DNA of 35,594 bases, from positions 1 through 35,594 of IMG/VR virus record IMGVR_UViG_3300044705_000199. One strand, 5' to 3'. Position 1 is the first letter of the stretch, and every line of letters begins with the position of its first letter. The stretch comes from a virus. A program made the translations under genes and the position numbers. Below are positions 15,141 to 24,211 of the stretch, in pieces. Under the pieces are notes generated by a model. It was not told the origin of the DNA. It saw nothing but the letters and a program-made list of their open reading frames with translations, and did no database searches.

Positions 15141-17783
15141 GTGTCCAATAGGTCGAGCTCGATCGACGTCTTCCTGCGGTTGCACAACCAACGGAAGTTC
15201 AACAAGGAACTGGTCAGCTCGGGCGTCGTGCTCGAGCGCGCCCTCGGCGTCAAGGGCGCCCGGGCGATGACCTCCTTCGCCGCCGCCGCCGACAAATACA
15301 AGTCGTTCGGCCGGAAATGGACGCGGAACGTGTCCCTTCCGCTGAGCCTCGCCGCCGGCTTCGCGGTGAAGTCGGCGATCGACCAGGAATCGTCCTTCGC
15401 CGGCGTCAGGAAGACGATCAACGACACCGAAGCCGGCTACAAACGGCTCGAACTCGGCCTGCGCGGGATGTCCCTGAAGATCCCCGTCTCGGCCAACGAA
15501 CTGAACGAAATCGCCGAGGCGGCCGGGCAGTTGGGGATCCAGCGCAAGGCAATCCTCGGCTTCACGCGCGTCGTCGCCGACCTCGGCGTCGCCACCAATC
15601 TGAAAGGCGACGAAGGGGCGACGATCCTCGCCCGCTTCGCGAACATCACGCAGATGCCCCAGTCGCAGTTCGACCGGCTGGGATCCTCGATCGTCGCCCT
15701 CGGCAACGCGGGCGCCTCGACCGAGAGCGACATCGCGAGCATGGGGCTGCGGATCGCGGCCGCCGGCAACTACGTCGGGATGTCGGAGCCTCAGATCCTC
15801 GGCTACGCCAACGCTCTCTCCTCGGTGGGGATCGAGGCCGAGGCTGGCGGCACGGCGATCTCGACCAGCTTCAAGGTCATCAACTCCGCGGTCGCGGCGG
15901 GCGGGGACAAGCTCGAAGCCTTCGCCCGCATCGCCGGCATGTCTTCCGGTCAATTCAAAAAGGCATGGGAACACGACGCCGCAGACGCTTCGGTGGCCTG
16001 GATCGAAGGCCTCGCGCGCCTGAAGAAGGAAGGCGAGGACGTCCCCGCGGTTCTCAAGGACCTCGACCCGAAGCTCGGGGCGGCACGGGTACAGGACACC
16101 CTCCTGCGCGCATCCGGCGCCGGCGCCCTCCTGCGCGAAAGCCTCGCCCTCGGCGAACGGTCCTGGCGGGAAAACAACGCCCTGACCAAGGAGGCGAACC
16201 AGCGCTACGAAACCCTTGAGTCGCAGCTGCAGATCCTGAAGAACGAGGCCGTCGACCTCGGCGTCACCTTCGGCCAGGAGCTGCTCCCCGCCGTGGCCGG
16301 CTTCGCCGAATTCGCCGGGCCCAAGCTGCAGGGAGCGGCCCATCTGTTCGGCTCCCTCTCGCCGGATATGAAATCGGCCGCGGTCGGTGCGACCGCCCTG
16401 CTGGTGGCGGTCGGCCCGCTGACCTCGGCCGTGGGCTACCTCGCCGGCGGCGTCGGGCGCACCGCGGTCGCCATGGCGCGGTTCCAACGCGGCACCTCGA
16501 GCTTCCTCGAAATCCTCGGCTCCGCCCGCTCGGCCGGGCAGGGCTGGCGCAGCTTGCCGATCGCCTTCGAGGGCACCGGCGCCGCTGGCGCTCTGCAGAC
16601 CGCCAAAGGGTTCGCCCTCAGCCTCGGCCCGGCACTGGCGGCCTACGGCATCGGCAACATCGCCACCTCGGCGCTCGAGGGCGATTGGAAGGATGCGGGC
16701 TTCGAGGCCGGCGGCGCGATCGCCGGCGGGATCGCCGGGTTCATGCTCGGCGGCCCGTTCGGCGCGATGATCGGCGTCGGGCTCGGCTCGCTCGGCGGCG
16801 AACTCATCTCGGGCCTCTTCGGCGGCTCCGAGGAGAAGACGCTGCAGGACGAAATCCGCGCTCGCCTGAAGGGTGTGGCGCAAGCGATGGAGAGCCAGCG
16901 GGCCTCCGGGAAGGCGCTCGCGGACGCGAGCGGCCAGGTCGTCAAGTGGCAGCACCGCCAGAAGGCCGCCGCCCAGGAAGTCCACGCCGCCGAGAACGCG
17001 CTCGCGGCGACCCGCCGGCGGTTCCCCGGCGACTCGCAGGCGGTGATCAAGGCCGAAATCCACCTGGCGAAGGCGACCGAACGGGTCACGCGGGCCAAAC
17101 AGGCGCAGAAGCGCGCAGAACGCCTCAAGGGCGTCAACCGGCAGATCGCCAAGGAAGACCTGCGCTACTCGACGCTGCAGCTTCGGAGCCTGAAGAGCCG
17201 GCTGCGCGACGAACGGTATGGCCTCCTCAGCCATCGCGACGCGCTGAAGAAGCAGGGTGCCACGATGAAGGAACTGCGCCCGGTCAACGAAGCGCTGACC
17301 AAGAACTTCGACCGCCTCGGCGACGCCAACAAGAAGCTGGCAGACACCGCCCGCCAGGCCTCCGAGCAGGTCGGTCCGCGCTTTGCCGGGTTCCTGCGGG
17401 ACGCCAGCGACGAAGCCCTGCGTCTCGGTTCGAACGTCAAGGTCGCGGCCAAAAACCTCCGCCTCCTCACCGAACAGGAAGAGGCCTACATGGCTGCGCG
17501 CGAATCGGGCTACAGCACCATTCAGGAACTCGAAGCGGGCGGCCCGCGCACTGCGCCTAGCCTCGAAACGCCGGGCCTGCCCGGCGGGCTTCACATGCCG
17601 CCGAAGCATGGCCCGAAGGCGGGGCCCCCGAGCCCGCATCGCAAGGGGAAGAGGGGCAACCCACCGTTCCGCGCCAGCAGCGGTGGCGGCAACACGGTGA
17701 TCGAAATCCCGCTCGTCGTCGACGGCAGGGAGCTCGCGCGTGTGGTTCACGACCACGACGAGTGGAAGAAAAACCGCGAATGA
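15141..17783 (+). CDS. Tail tape measure protein
   Basis: 880 aa from a GTG with GGAGGAGG upstream. The N-terminal third resembles TMP tape-measure domains (SANELNEIAEAAGQLGIQRKAILGF, MSEPQILGYANALSSVGIEAEAGGTAISTSF). A hydrophobic Gly/Ala-rich stretch follows near residues 495-560, probably the membrane-interacting part. Then comes a long coiled coil (about 560-720) rich in Lys, Arg and Ala. At roughly 1.5 angstrom per residue it predicts a tail near 130 nm, a calculation from family knowledge. The reverse strand also stays open over most of it, which is a GC-composition effect. Confidence 0.93.
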   Translation: MSNRSSSIDVFLRLHNQRKFNKELVSSGVVLERALGVKGARAMTSFAAAADKYKSFGRKWTRNVSLPLSLAAGFAVKSAIDQESSFAGVRKTINDTEAGYKRLELGLRGMSLKIPVSANELNEIAEAAGQLGIQRKAILGFTRVVADLGVATNLKGDEGATILARFANITQMPQSQFDRLGSSIVALGNAGASTESDIASMGLRIAAAGNYVGMSEPQILGYANALSSVGIEAEAGGTAISTSFKVINSAVAAGGDKLEAFARIAGMSSGQFKKAWEHDAADASVAWIEGLARLKKEGEDVPAVLKDLDPKLGAARVQDTLLRASGAGALLRESLALGERSWRENNALTKEANQRYETLESQLQILKNEAVDLGVTFGQELLPAVAGFAEFAGPKLQGAAHLFGSLSPDMKSAAVGATALLVAVGPLTSAVGYLAGGVGRTAVAMARFQRGTSSFLEILGSARSAGQGWRSLPIAFEGTGAAGALQTAKGFALSLGPALAAYGIGNIATSALEGDWKDAGFEAGGAIAGGIAGFMLGGPFGAMIGVGLGSLGGELISGLFGGSEEKTLQDEIRARLKGVAQAMESQRASGKALADASGQVVKWQHRQKAAAQEVHAAENALAATRRRFPGDSQAVIKAEIHLAKATERVTRAKQAQKRAERLKGVNRQIAKEDLRYSTLQLRSLKSRLRDERYGLLSHRDALKKQGATMKELRPVNEALTKNFDRLGDANKKLADTARQASEQVGPRFAGFLRDASDEALRLGSNVKVAAKNLRLLTEQEEAYMAARESGYSTIQELEAGGPRTAPSLETPGLPGGLHMPPKHGPKAGPPSPHRKGKRGNPPFRASSGGGNTVIEIPLVVDGRELARVVHDHDEWKKNRE

Positions 17784-18403
17784 CGCGTCACCGCCAGGTG
17801 CGCCTGGTCTGCTCCGACCCGAAGGTCGATGTCACGGTCAACATGGGCGCGGGCCCGGCCACCCCGACCGCGGGCATGTCGAAGTTCGAAGTGGTCGACC
17901 GGGAGAACGGCGAGGGGATGACGACGCCGATCGGCGGCGAGCCGTACGCCCAGGACGTGCCGATCTTCCTCGACGGTCTACCCGAAAACCGGTCGGTCGA
18001 CCGCACGCTCGAGCAGATCCTCAGCCTCGGCGAAGAGCGCGGCATCTTCCGGGCCTTCGGGCCAATCTGGCGAGAGGGGGACCGGTTCGTCTTCGGGTCC
18101 AACCCTGACTTCGACGAACTGCTCAAAGCCAACGACGGTCGGGTCCTTCGGGCCCGGTTCACGTTGCATCTCATGAAGTACGTCCCGGCCAACGCAGCCG
18201 GCGAAACGCCGAAAGGGAAGCGAGGGCACGTCGGCAAGGCCGTCGCCCTCACCTACACCGTCGGCGCCGGCGGCGAGACGCTGGCGAAGATCGCCTTCAA
18301 GATCTTCGACGGCGACTGGAAACGGTGGCCTGACATCGGCCCGAAGAACGGCATCCGCGATCCCTTCCGGGTCCTCCCACCCGGCCGGGTCCTGAACCTC
18401 TAG
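17780..18403 (+). CDS. LysM-domain tail/baseplate protein
   Basis: 207 aa, with an ATGA overlap with the tape measure gene. The N-terminal 150 residues are a beta-rich tail domain. The C-terminal 55 residues are LysM-like: TYTVGAGGETLAKIAFKIFDGDWKRWPDI, then NGIRDPFRVLPPGRVLNL. In XkdP / gp53-like proteins of contractile systems this module sits just after the tape measure and before the hub; it binds peptidoglycan or helps to attach the tube to the baseplate. The order here is the same. Confidence 0.82.
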   Translation: MTRHRQVRLVCSDPKVDVTVNMGAGPATPTAGMSKFEVVDRENGEGMTTPIGGEPYAQDVPIFLDGLPENRSVDRTLEQILSLGEERGIFRAFGPIWREGDRFVFGSNPDFDELLKANDGRVLRARFTLHLMKYVPANAAGETPKGKRGHVGKAVALTYTVGAGGETLAKIAFKIFDGDWKRWPDIGPKNGIRDPFRVLPPGRVLNL

Positions 18404-18411
18404 GGGCGCTG

Positions 18412-20322
18412 GTGGCGACGAAGGCGGCGATCGGCGAGGCGGTCGCACTCACTCACCTGCAGGGGGTTCACTCCTCGGTCAATGACCTCGTGCTGCGCGG
18501 CGGGGAGAACCTCGTGCTGAAGGCGGGCGCGGCGATCGTGCCAACGCCGCGGCTGACCAGGACGATGGGCGGCGCCAGCTCGATCGTCATCCCCTTCTTC
18601 GACCCCGAGCGCCAGCTGCTCCAGCGAAGCCTTCTGGCCGAAGCATGGACGGCCGAGATCGACGGTCTGCTCTTCCGCTACCCCGGGGCTCTGAGCAAGC
18701 AGGGCAAAACGCTCACCCTGACTCTCGAAGACCGCTGGATCGCGAAGCTGCGCGAATTCCACGGGCCGATCAAGGCCCGGCGCGACGAGATGACGCGCGC
18801 CGAGTTCATCCTGATGCTGGTCGAAGAAGCTTGCCCAGGGCTCCTGTTCGTGTGCCCCCAGCTGCACAAGGTTCAGCCGATCGCCACCGAGGGGCAAGCG
18901 AAGCGAGCCAAGGACGAAGCGACGCAGAACCGCGGCCGCGGCCTCGGCGCCGGCCACGGCCTGACGATCGACGGGGAGAAGCTGACCACCACGCAGCTCG
19001 AGCTCGCCGACAAGGCCTGCCGAATCGCGGAGTCGGGCGGCGCCCCCTACATCTGCGTGGTTGCGGTGCTCGAGGGGCTGATGGCCGAGTCGACCCTCGG
19101 CGACGCGTCTCCCGGCAACGTGCTTCAGGGCCTCGGCCCGGGCGGGGCGCCGATCGGGACCGCGGCGGAAGAGATTGCCGGCTTCCTGTTCGGCAAGCCA
19201 CGTTGGACCGGCACGTCTGCCGTCGGCTACCACCAGGAGCACCCCGACGCGCCGGCGCACGTCATCGCCCAGGCCGTGCAGGCCTCGGAATTCTCCGACG
19301 GCTCCAACTACCGGAAGTTCGAGGGTGAGGCGCGCGCGATCGCCGACTCGTTCGGCGGCGGCGAATTCTCCGGCGAAGGCTTCGACGCCACCGAGCCCTA
19401 CACCTTCGAGGTTGGCAAGAAGGAGAACTACTGGACGGCGATCAAGCGCCTGGCCAAGGAGGTCAACTGGCGCTGCTTCGTCCTCGCCGACCGGATGATC
19501 TACATGCCAGAGACCGAACTGCTGCAGGGGAAGGTGCGCCTGGCGATCGACGGCGATGAGCCTTGGATCGAATCCGTCGACTTCAGCTTCGACGGGGCCA
19601 GTCCCGTCACCCAGGTCACTGTCGAATGCCTGATCAAGCAATGGAGCCCGCCGCCGGGGTCGGTCGTCACGCTGGCCGGGTACGGGCCCGCCAGCGTCGG
19701 CTTCGGCGACGCGCCGCCTCAGCCCAACTCCAAGGGCGAAAAGATCGGGCTCTCGGGCAACCGGCGCGCAAATGGCGGCGAAGGCCGCGGCCGCTATCTC
19801 GTTGCCTCGATCGAGGTCCCGCTGACCCGGGACCCGGCGGAGAGGCTCGCCACCATCACGCTGCACAAACCGACGCCTCCGCTGCCCGAGCCTGCGGCGG
19901 AACGCAAGGCCGGCGGCTCCTCGAGGTCAGCTGGAGGCGCCGGCGGGATGGGCGTGCTCGAGGGCACGCCGGAGGACATCGTCAACGAGGTCGTCGATTA
20001 CGCGCACTCGCACGGCTTCCCCGGCGTGACGCGGGAGTCGGTGAGGGCCGCCAACGCGGCGCACGGGCCCACGGTCGACGGCGGCACCTCAGACCACCAG
20101 GGGCCGCCCAACGTCCGCTGGGCGGCGGACATGTCAAACGGCTACGAAACGCCAGAGGAGGACGCCCTCGCCGCGGCGATCGCGGAGGCCTTCGACATCC
20201 CCTGGGACGGCTCCGGCCTCGTTACCCACAGTTCGGGCGGCTACCGGATGCAGCTGATCTATCGGACCTACGAGGGCGGCAACCACTACAACCACGTCCA
20301 CTTCGGAGTTGAGGTCGCCTGA
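18412..20322 (+). CDS. Baseplate hub protein with C-terminal M15-type murein peptidase
   Basis: 636 aa from a GTG after AGGGG. The first 480 or so residues resemble gpD/gp27/XkdQ-type hubs (VNDLVLRGGENLVLKAG, LEDRWIAKLREFHGPI, KKENYWTAIKRLAKEVNWRCFV). After an Ala/Gly-rich linker (about 485-520), the last 120 residues carry zinc-peptidase motifs: SDH at 560-562, WAAD with Asp573, and NHVHFG with His628 and His630. These match the SxHxxGxAxD and HxH ligands of M15/VanY peptidases. It should cut peptidoglycan during tail penetration. It overlaps the next ATG. Residues 266-271 are encoded by a degenerate copy of the dispersed palindrome. Confidence 0.85.
   Translation: MATKAAIGEAVALTHLQGVHSSVNDLVLRGGENLVLKAGAAIVPTPRLTRTMGGASSIVIPFFDPERQLLQRSLLAEAWTAEIDGLLFRYPGALSKQGKTLTLTLEDRWIAKLREFHGPIKARRDEMTRAEFILMLVEEACPGLLFVCPQLHKVQPIATEGQAKRAKDEATQNRGRGLGAGHGLTIDGEKLTTTQLELADKACRIAESGGAPYICVVAVLEGLMAESTLGDASPGNVLQGLGPGGAPIGTAAEEIAGFLFGKPRWTGTSAVGYHQEHPDAPAHVIAQAVQASEFSDGSNYRKFEGEARAIADSFGGGEFSGEGFDATEPYTFEVGKKENYWTAIKRLAKEVNWRCFVLADRMIYMPETELLQGKVRLAIDGDEPWIESVDFSFDGASPVTQVTVECLIKQWSPPPGSVVTLAGYGPASVGFGDAPPQPNSKGEKIGLSGNRRANGGEGRGRYLVASIEVPLTRDPAERLATITLHKPTPPLPEPAAERKAGGSSRSAGGAGGMGVLEGTPEDIVNEVVDYAHSHGFPGVTRESVRAANAAHGPTVDGGTSDHQGPPNVRWAADMSNGYETPEEDALAAAIAEAFDIPWDGSGLVTHSSGGYRMQLIYRTYEGGNHYNHVHFGVEVA
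19207..19224. repeat. Degenerate copy of the dispersed palindrome
   Basis: ACCGGCACGTCTGCCGTC matches the consensus ACCGGCANNTCTGCCGGT at all but the last two bases. It lies in the hub gene, in the same reading phase as the other TGxSAG copies (codons for TGTSAV). It may be an eroded copy or a chance match. Confidence 0.5.
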
Positions 20323-20567
20323 TGGTGATCCGCGAGTCCACGGTCAGCACGAACGCCACCGCGCCGGAGCAGACGGTCAGGTGCGTCATCCCGTCCTTCG
20401 CGGCGCACCTCGACACCGACGAGCTGCAGTGGATGCCGTACGTGACCGGCGCGGGCGTCTTCTACCCAAAGGCCGGCGATCGCGCCCTTGTCGCCGAGCC
20501 CGAAGGCGGCCCGCCGGCGATCGTCGCCTGGTGGCCCAAAGCCGCAGTACCTGACGTCGAGCTCTGA
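20322..20567 (+). CDS. Baseplate spike/OB-fold protein (gpV-like), short
   Basis: 81 aa; its ATG shares a base with the hub stop codon. The sequence is strand-rich, with PKAGDRALVAEPEGGPPAIVAWWP near residues 50-72, a GD-x-V/A-x-V pattern that is typical of the OB-fold of gpV / gp45 baseplate spike proteins. The position between the hub and the gp25-like wedge gene is the gpV slot in P2-type clusters. It is much shorter than usual gpV and lacks a visible beta-helix tip, so the spike tip may be provided by another protein. Confidence 0.65.
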   Translation: MVIRESTVSTNATAPEQTVRCVIPSFAAHLDTDELQWMPYVTGAGVFYPKAGDRALVAEPEGGPPAIVAWWPKAAVPDVEL

Positions 20568-20583
20568 GAGGAGAAAGCAACCG

Positions 20584-20910
20584 ATGGCCGGAATTCGGAC
20601 GCCGCACTTCCGCGTGCCCTTCAACGTTGTGGGGGGCCGCGTCGACGTCGTCGAGCAGGACTCCGAGGAGGACATTCGCCAATGCGTCATCAGCGCCCTG
20701 AGCACGCCCCTGGGCTCGCTGATCGACCTCCCCGAGTTCGGGGTACCGCATGACGCCTTCAAGCAGCAGACGCCCGCTCCGAGCGCTGACGCCTACCTGA
20801 CCGCCGTCGAGCGCTGCGAGCCGCGGGCCCGCCTGGTCGGCGACGTCACCTTCGAAGAACTGGTCGAGCACGTCGTGCTCTCGCCGGCGAGGGGTGCCAC
20901 TGATGAGTGA
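20584..20910 (+). CDS. Baseplate wedge protein, gpW/gp25-like
   Basis: 108 aa; ATG after GAGAGGAGAAAG. The core EEDIRQCVISALSTPLGSLIDLPEFGVP (about residues 27-54) contains the TPLGSR-like loop and EFG motif of the gp25/gpW family, whose members initiate sheath and wedge assembly in contractile tails. The C-terminal part (RCEPRARLVGDVTF) is consistent. It overlaps the start of the gpJ-like gene by eight bases. Length is normal for the family. Confidence 0.87.
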   Translation: MAGIRTPHFRVPFNVVGGRVDVVEQDSEEDIRQCVISALSTPLGSLIDLPEFGVPHDAFKQQTPAPSADAYLTAVERCEPRARLVGDVTFEELVEHVVLSPARGATDE

Positions 20911-22075
20911 CCTGGCGACGATCCTCCCGGAACGCAACTTCCTCGAACTGCGGGCCGAGATCCGAGCCGGGATCCTGGCCCGCTACCCCGACTGGCAGGA
21001 CAACGAAGGCGAGCTCGACGTCCTGATCAGCGAGGGGCTCGCCCGGATTGGAGCGATGCTGTTCCAGCAGCTCGGCTCCGTCGGCACCGAGGTCCTGCGC
21101 AACTGGGGTCTGAAAATCATTGATATCCCGCCGATCTTCGCCGCGCCGTCCTCGGTGGCCAGCACCTGGACCATGAAGGACGCCGTGGGGTACCCGATCC
21201 CGGCGGGCACCCAGGTCCGCATCGCGCGCGGCGACGGCAAGACCTTCGGGTTCCGGGTCGTCAAAGACGTCTTGGTGCCCCCGGGCGAAACCGGCAGTTC
21301 TGCCGGTGAGGTCCTGCTGCAGGCGACGCAGCCAGGGACGGAATTCGACGGCCTGAGCGGCCCTGTCAGCCTCGAAGACCGGCTCACCTACGTCGACACC
21401 ATCGAACTGACCGGCATCACCGCAGGCGGCGCGGACGAAGAGGACCCCGACGCCTACCTGGCCCGGCTCATCCCGAAGCTGCGCACGCTCTCCTTCTCGC
21501 TGATCCTGACCCGCGACTTCGAGATCGACGCACTCGATACCGCAGGGATCGGCCGCGCCCTGGCGATCCGCGGTTACGACGTCGAAGCCGAAGAAGAGAA
21601 CGTCGCCTGCGCGATCGCGCTTGCTGTTGCCACCACGGCGGGCTCGGCGGCGCCGGCGCTAACCAAAGAAGCCCTTGAGGCGTCTCAGCGTGGTCGTCTC
21701 CTGAGCGGCGTGAAGTACGGCCTGCTCGACCCGACGCTGACCCCCGTCGACGTCAAAGCCTCGGTCACGCCGCTGCCCGGCTTCGAGCCCGCGGGCGTCA
21801 CTGCGGCTGCGGCGGACGTCCTCGCCCGCTACCTCGACCCGAGCCTGTTTGCCCGGCCCACGCGACCCGCGGCCGCGTTTGGCAACTGGGTGAAGGTCGA
21901 CGGCGTCTACCGGAACGACCTGATCGCCGCCGTCGACCAGGCGCCCGGCGTCGACCGCGTCGTGCAGTTGGACCTCGCCATCTCCGGGGATCCGCTGAAA
22001 CCACAGGAGAGCGTCGCCCTGGACGGCGTCGCCCCACTCGCCGAAGCCGGCGCCATCGAAGTCACCGCGGCCTGA
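20903..22075 (+). CDS. Baseplate assembly protein, gpJ-like
   Basis: 390 aa from the ATG at 20903 (spaced eight bases from a GAGGGG site; a GTG at 20894 is the alternative). Family features include NEGELDVLISEGLARIGAMLFQQLGSVGTEVLRNWG near the start, VGYPIPAGTQVRI in the middle and a helical segment followed by PVDVKASVTPLPGFEPAGVT. GpJ-type wedge proteins join the hub to the tail fibres. Residues 130-135 are encoded by a copy of the dispersed palindrome. It follows the gp25 gene as in P2. Confidence 0.88.
   Translation: MSDLATILPERNFLELRAEIRAGILARYPDWQDNEGELDVLISEGLARIGAMLFQQLGSVGTEVLRNWGLKIIDIPPIFAAPSSVASTWTMKDAVGYPIPAGTQVRIARGDGKTFGFRVVKDVLVPPGETGSSAGEVLLQATQPGTEFDGLSGPVSLEDRLTYVDTIELTGITAGGADEEDPDAYLARLIPKLRTLSFSLILTRDFEIDALDTAGIGRALAIRGYDVEAEEENVACAIALAVATTAGSAAPALTKEALEASQRGRLLSGVKYGLLDPTLTPVDVKASVTPLPGFEPAGVTAAAADVLARYLDPSLFARPTRPAAAFGNWVKVDGVYRNDLIAAVDQAPGVDRVVQLDLAISGDPLKPQESVALDGVAPLAEAGAIEVTAA
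21290..21307. repeat. Dispersed palindrome, copy 3
   Basis: ACCGGCAGTTCTGCCGGT, with intact 7-bp arms and centre GTTC. It lies inside the gpJ-like gene and is read as codons for TGSSAG, the same phase as copies 2 and 4; like copy 2 it is followed by GAG. Confidence 0.9.
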
Positions 22076-22123
22076 AGCACCGACCTTCGACCTACACCGC
22101 GGCCCAGCCGCAGAAAGGACGCC

Positions 22124-22900
22124 ATGTCCGACTTCATCGAAATCAAGGATGTCTCAGGTGCCCCCCGCAAGATCGCGGTCGACGAAATCGCGGGGATCTT
22201 GGCGCAGCGGGTCAAGGTCCAGTTCGGCGCCGATGGCTCCGCGACGGACGCTTCCTCTGCGAACCCTCTCCCGATCCACGATGCCGCGAACCTCACCGTC
22301 CTCGAAGCCATCGCCACCGCGCTCGGCTCGACGATCAAAGTCGGCGACGGCAGCGGTGCGCTGACGATCGACGGCACGGTCATCCTCGCGGCCGGCAGCG
22401 CCGCCATCGGTCAGACTGACCCCCGCGGCAACAAAGCCCACGACGAAGCGGACGCCGGCAACCCGGTCAAGGTGGGCACCCGAGCGCGCACCGCGCTCAT
22501 CGCCGCCGTCTCGCAGGATGACCGCAGCGACGCGATGGCCGACAAATTCGGCCGCCTGCTCGAGACGGTGGCGCCGCTCGACCAGCGGGTCGCGGGGACG
22601 ACCAACTTCACCAACAACACGGTCGCCGACGTGATCGCCGCGCCGGGAGCGAACACGGCGATCGTCGTCACGGCCGTGAAAGTGGTCAACGGCCACGCGA
22701 CGGTCGGCACGAAGGTCGAAATCCTGAACGACGCCACCAAGGTCGACCTCGGCTACGCCGCCGCGGCCGGTGGCGGCTGGTTCATCGCCGACCCTCACGG
22801 CCTCTTCGTCTGCACGACCAACAAAGCCGCTCGAGCCAAGCCGCTCGTCACCGGCTCAGACATCGACGTGACCATGTACGGCTACAAGATCCCGGCGTAG
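22124..22900 (+). CDS. Virion surface/tail protein of unknown type
   Basis: 258 aa; ATG after GAAAGGA. The N-terminus (FIEIKDVSGAPRKIAVDEI, RVKVQFGADGSATDASSANPLPIHD) resembles structural proteins seen near phage receptor-binding genes. The middle has short repeated hydrophobic strands (GSTIKVGDGSGALTIDGTVIL). The C-terminal 90 residues look like a compact beta domain. Placement after gpJ and before a LamG protein suggests a fibre or baseplate decoration. No enzymatic motif is seen. Confidence 0.65.
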   Translation: MSDFIEIKDVSGAPRKIAVDEIAGILAQRVKVQFGADGSATDASSANPLPIHDAANLTVLEAIATALGSTIKVGDGSGALTIDGTVILAAGSAAIGQTDPRGNKAHDEADAGNPVKVGTRARTALIAAVSQDDRSDAMADKFGRLLETVAPLDQRVAGTTNFTNNTVADVIAAPGANTAIVVTAVKVVNGHATVGTKVEILNDATKVDLGYAAAAGGGWFIADPHGLFVCTTNKAARAKPLVTGSDIDVTMYGYKIPA

Positions 22901-22912
22901 CGGAGCTGCCCC

Positions 22913-24211
22913 GTGGCGACCGTTGCCGAATACAACCTCGATGGCGACGCCAAAGACTCGGTCGGGGCCAACAACGGCGAACTGAAAGGCGCGCCAGCGT
23001 TCGGCGCCTCGCTGCTCGACTTCGAGCCAGGCGGCCAGGCGATCGTCCTCAATGGGACCAACCAGTACGTCTCGATCCCCAACGCCGCCGCCCTGCAGCT
23101 CACCGGCTCCTACTGGTTCTCGGCCTGGGTGAAGCGCTCCAAAGAAGCGGCCAACCAGACCATCATCGGCAAGGGAGCCGAAGGCGACTACTTCCTCGAA
23201 CTCCGGGGAGAAAAACTCGTCTGCGGCCACCGCGACACGGGCGGCGTCTACCGGGAAGCGTCTTCGACCGTCTCCGTCTCGCCCGGGCGGCGCTTCCGGG
23301 TCGACGGCACCTACGACGGCGCCAACATCAGGATCTTCGTCAACGGCCGCGAAGTCGGCTCGGCGGCGATCACGAAAGGGCCGGCATCCACCGCTGGCAC
23401 CCTCAACATCGGCGCGTCCTCCGGCGGGGTCTTCCTCTTCGCCGGCTCGATCGACAAGGCGATCGTCCGCAACGCGGCAGGCACGGCGGCTGAAATCCTC
23501 GCCGCCTACCGGGCCGAGTCCTCGGTGCTGCTCGAAGAGGGTTGGGAGTCAGGTTCCCTCGACCTTGCGTACTACGCCCGCAGCACTGAAGGCGCCGGGT
23601 CAAAAATCGAAGTGGCCACCGCCGACCCTGCCCCCTTCCTCGGCGCCGACGTGTTGCGCTCGGAAGTTCCCGGTGGCTCAGCGCGCGCCGAGATCAATGC
23701 TTCCCACCTCCTCCTCTCTACCGGCGATGACGTGATCATTCGCGGCCGCTTCAACTTGAAAGCCGGCCTCGCTTCGACGGGCTGGGGAAACCTCGTCTGG
23801 CAGATCCGCGACGAAGGCGATGGCAGCCCCGTCGCCGGCCTCTACGTGATCGCCAACAAGTGGTTCCTGAAGGGCGGCCCGGCGACCGGCCTGGCGGAAA
23901 CCATCTACTGGGAAGGCCCGAGCGTCGACTTCGGGCGCTGGACTGACATCGCGACCCGCGTGGTGTGTGACGAAAACGCCGCGAACGGCCGGATACAGGT
24001 GTGGCTCGAAGGGGCGCCACAGACCCTCAAAACCGAAAAAGGGAAGACGGCGATCGGCAAGGGCTACGTGAAGTGGGGTCTATATCGGGACACGTCGATC
24101 GCCACCGCCGGAGTCGTCGGGCATGACTCGCTGTTGATCGCTCGCTCGCTGCCCATCGATCTGACTGGGCCGCGACCCGGCTCCCTCGGCCTGATGAGGG
24201 TCGGGCGATGA
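22913..24211 (+). CDS. LamG-like plus polysaccharide-lyase-like tail protein
   Basis: 432 aa from a GTG start. The first 200 residues form a concanavalin/LamG jellyroll (YNLDGDAKDSVGANNGEL, QYVSIPNAAALQLTGSYWFSAWVKRS, RIFVNGREVGSAAI, LNIGASSGGVFLFAGSIDKAIV). The C-terminal half (about 205-425) looks like a second jellyroll resembling the heparin-lyase-like fold: LVWQIRDEGDGSPVAGLYVIANKWFLKGG, GRWTDIATRVV, GRIQVWLEG, YVKWGLYRD. This suggests binding and possibly degradation of surface polysaccharide. Catalytic residues were not identified, so enzyme activity is inference. ATGA couples it to the next gene. Confidence 0.75.
   Translation: MATVAEYNLDGDAKDSVGANNGELKGAPAFGASLLDFEPGGQAIVLNGTNQYVSIPNAAALQLTGSYWFSAWVKRSKEAANQTIIGKGAEGDYFLELRGEKLVCGHRDTGGVYREASSTVSVSPGRRFRVDGTYDGANIRIFVNGREVGSAAITKGPASTAGTLNIGASSGGVFLFAGSIDKAIVRNAAGTAAEILAAYRAESSVLLEEGWESGSLDLAYYARSTEGAGSKIEVATADPAPFLGADVLRSEVPGGSARAEINASHLLLSTGDDVIIRGRFNLKAGLASTGWGNLVWQIRDEGDGSPVAGLYVIANKWFLKGGPATGLAETIYWEGPSVDFGRWTDIATRVVCDENAANGRIQVWLEGAPQTLKTEKGKTAIGKGYVKWGLYRDTSIATAGVVGHDSLLIARSLPIDLTGPRPGSLGLMRVGR

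Noticed and set aside
14985-17756. 923-codon reverse frame opposite the tape measure gene
   Set aside because: Open only because of GC-skewed codon positions; the forward frame has TMP domain features.
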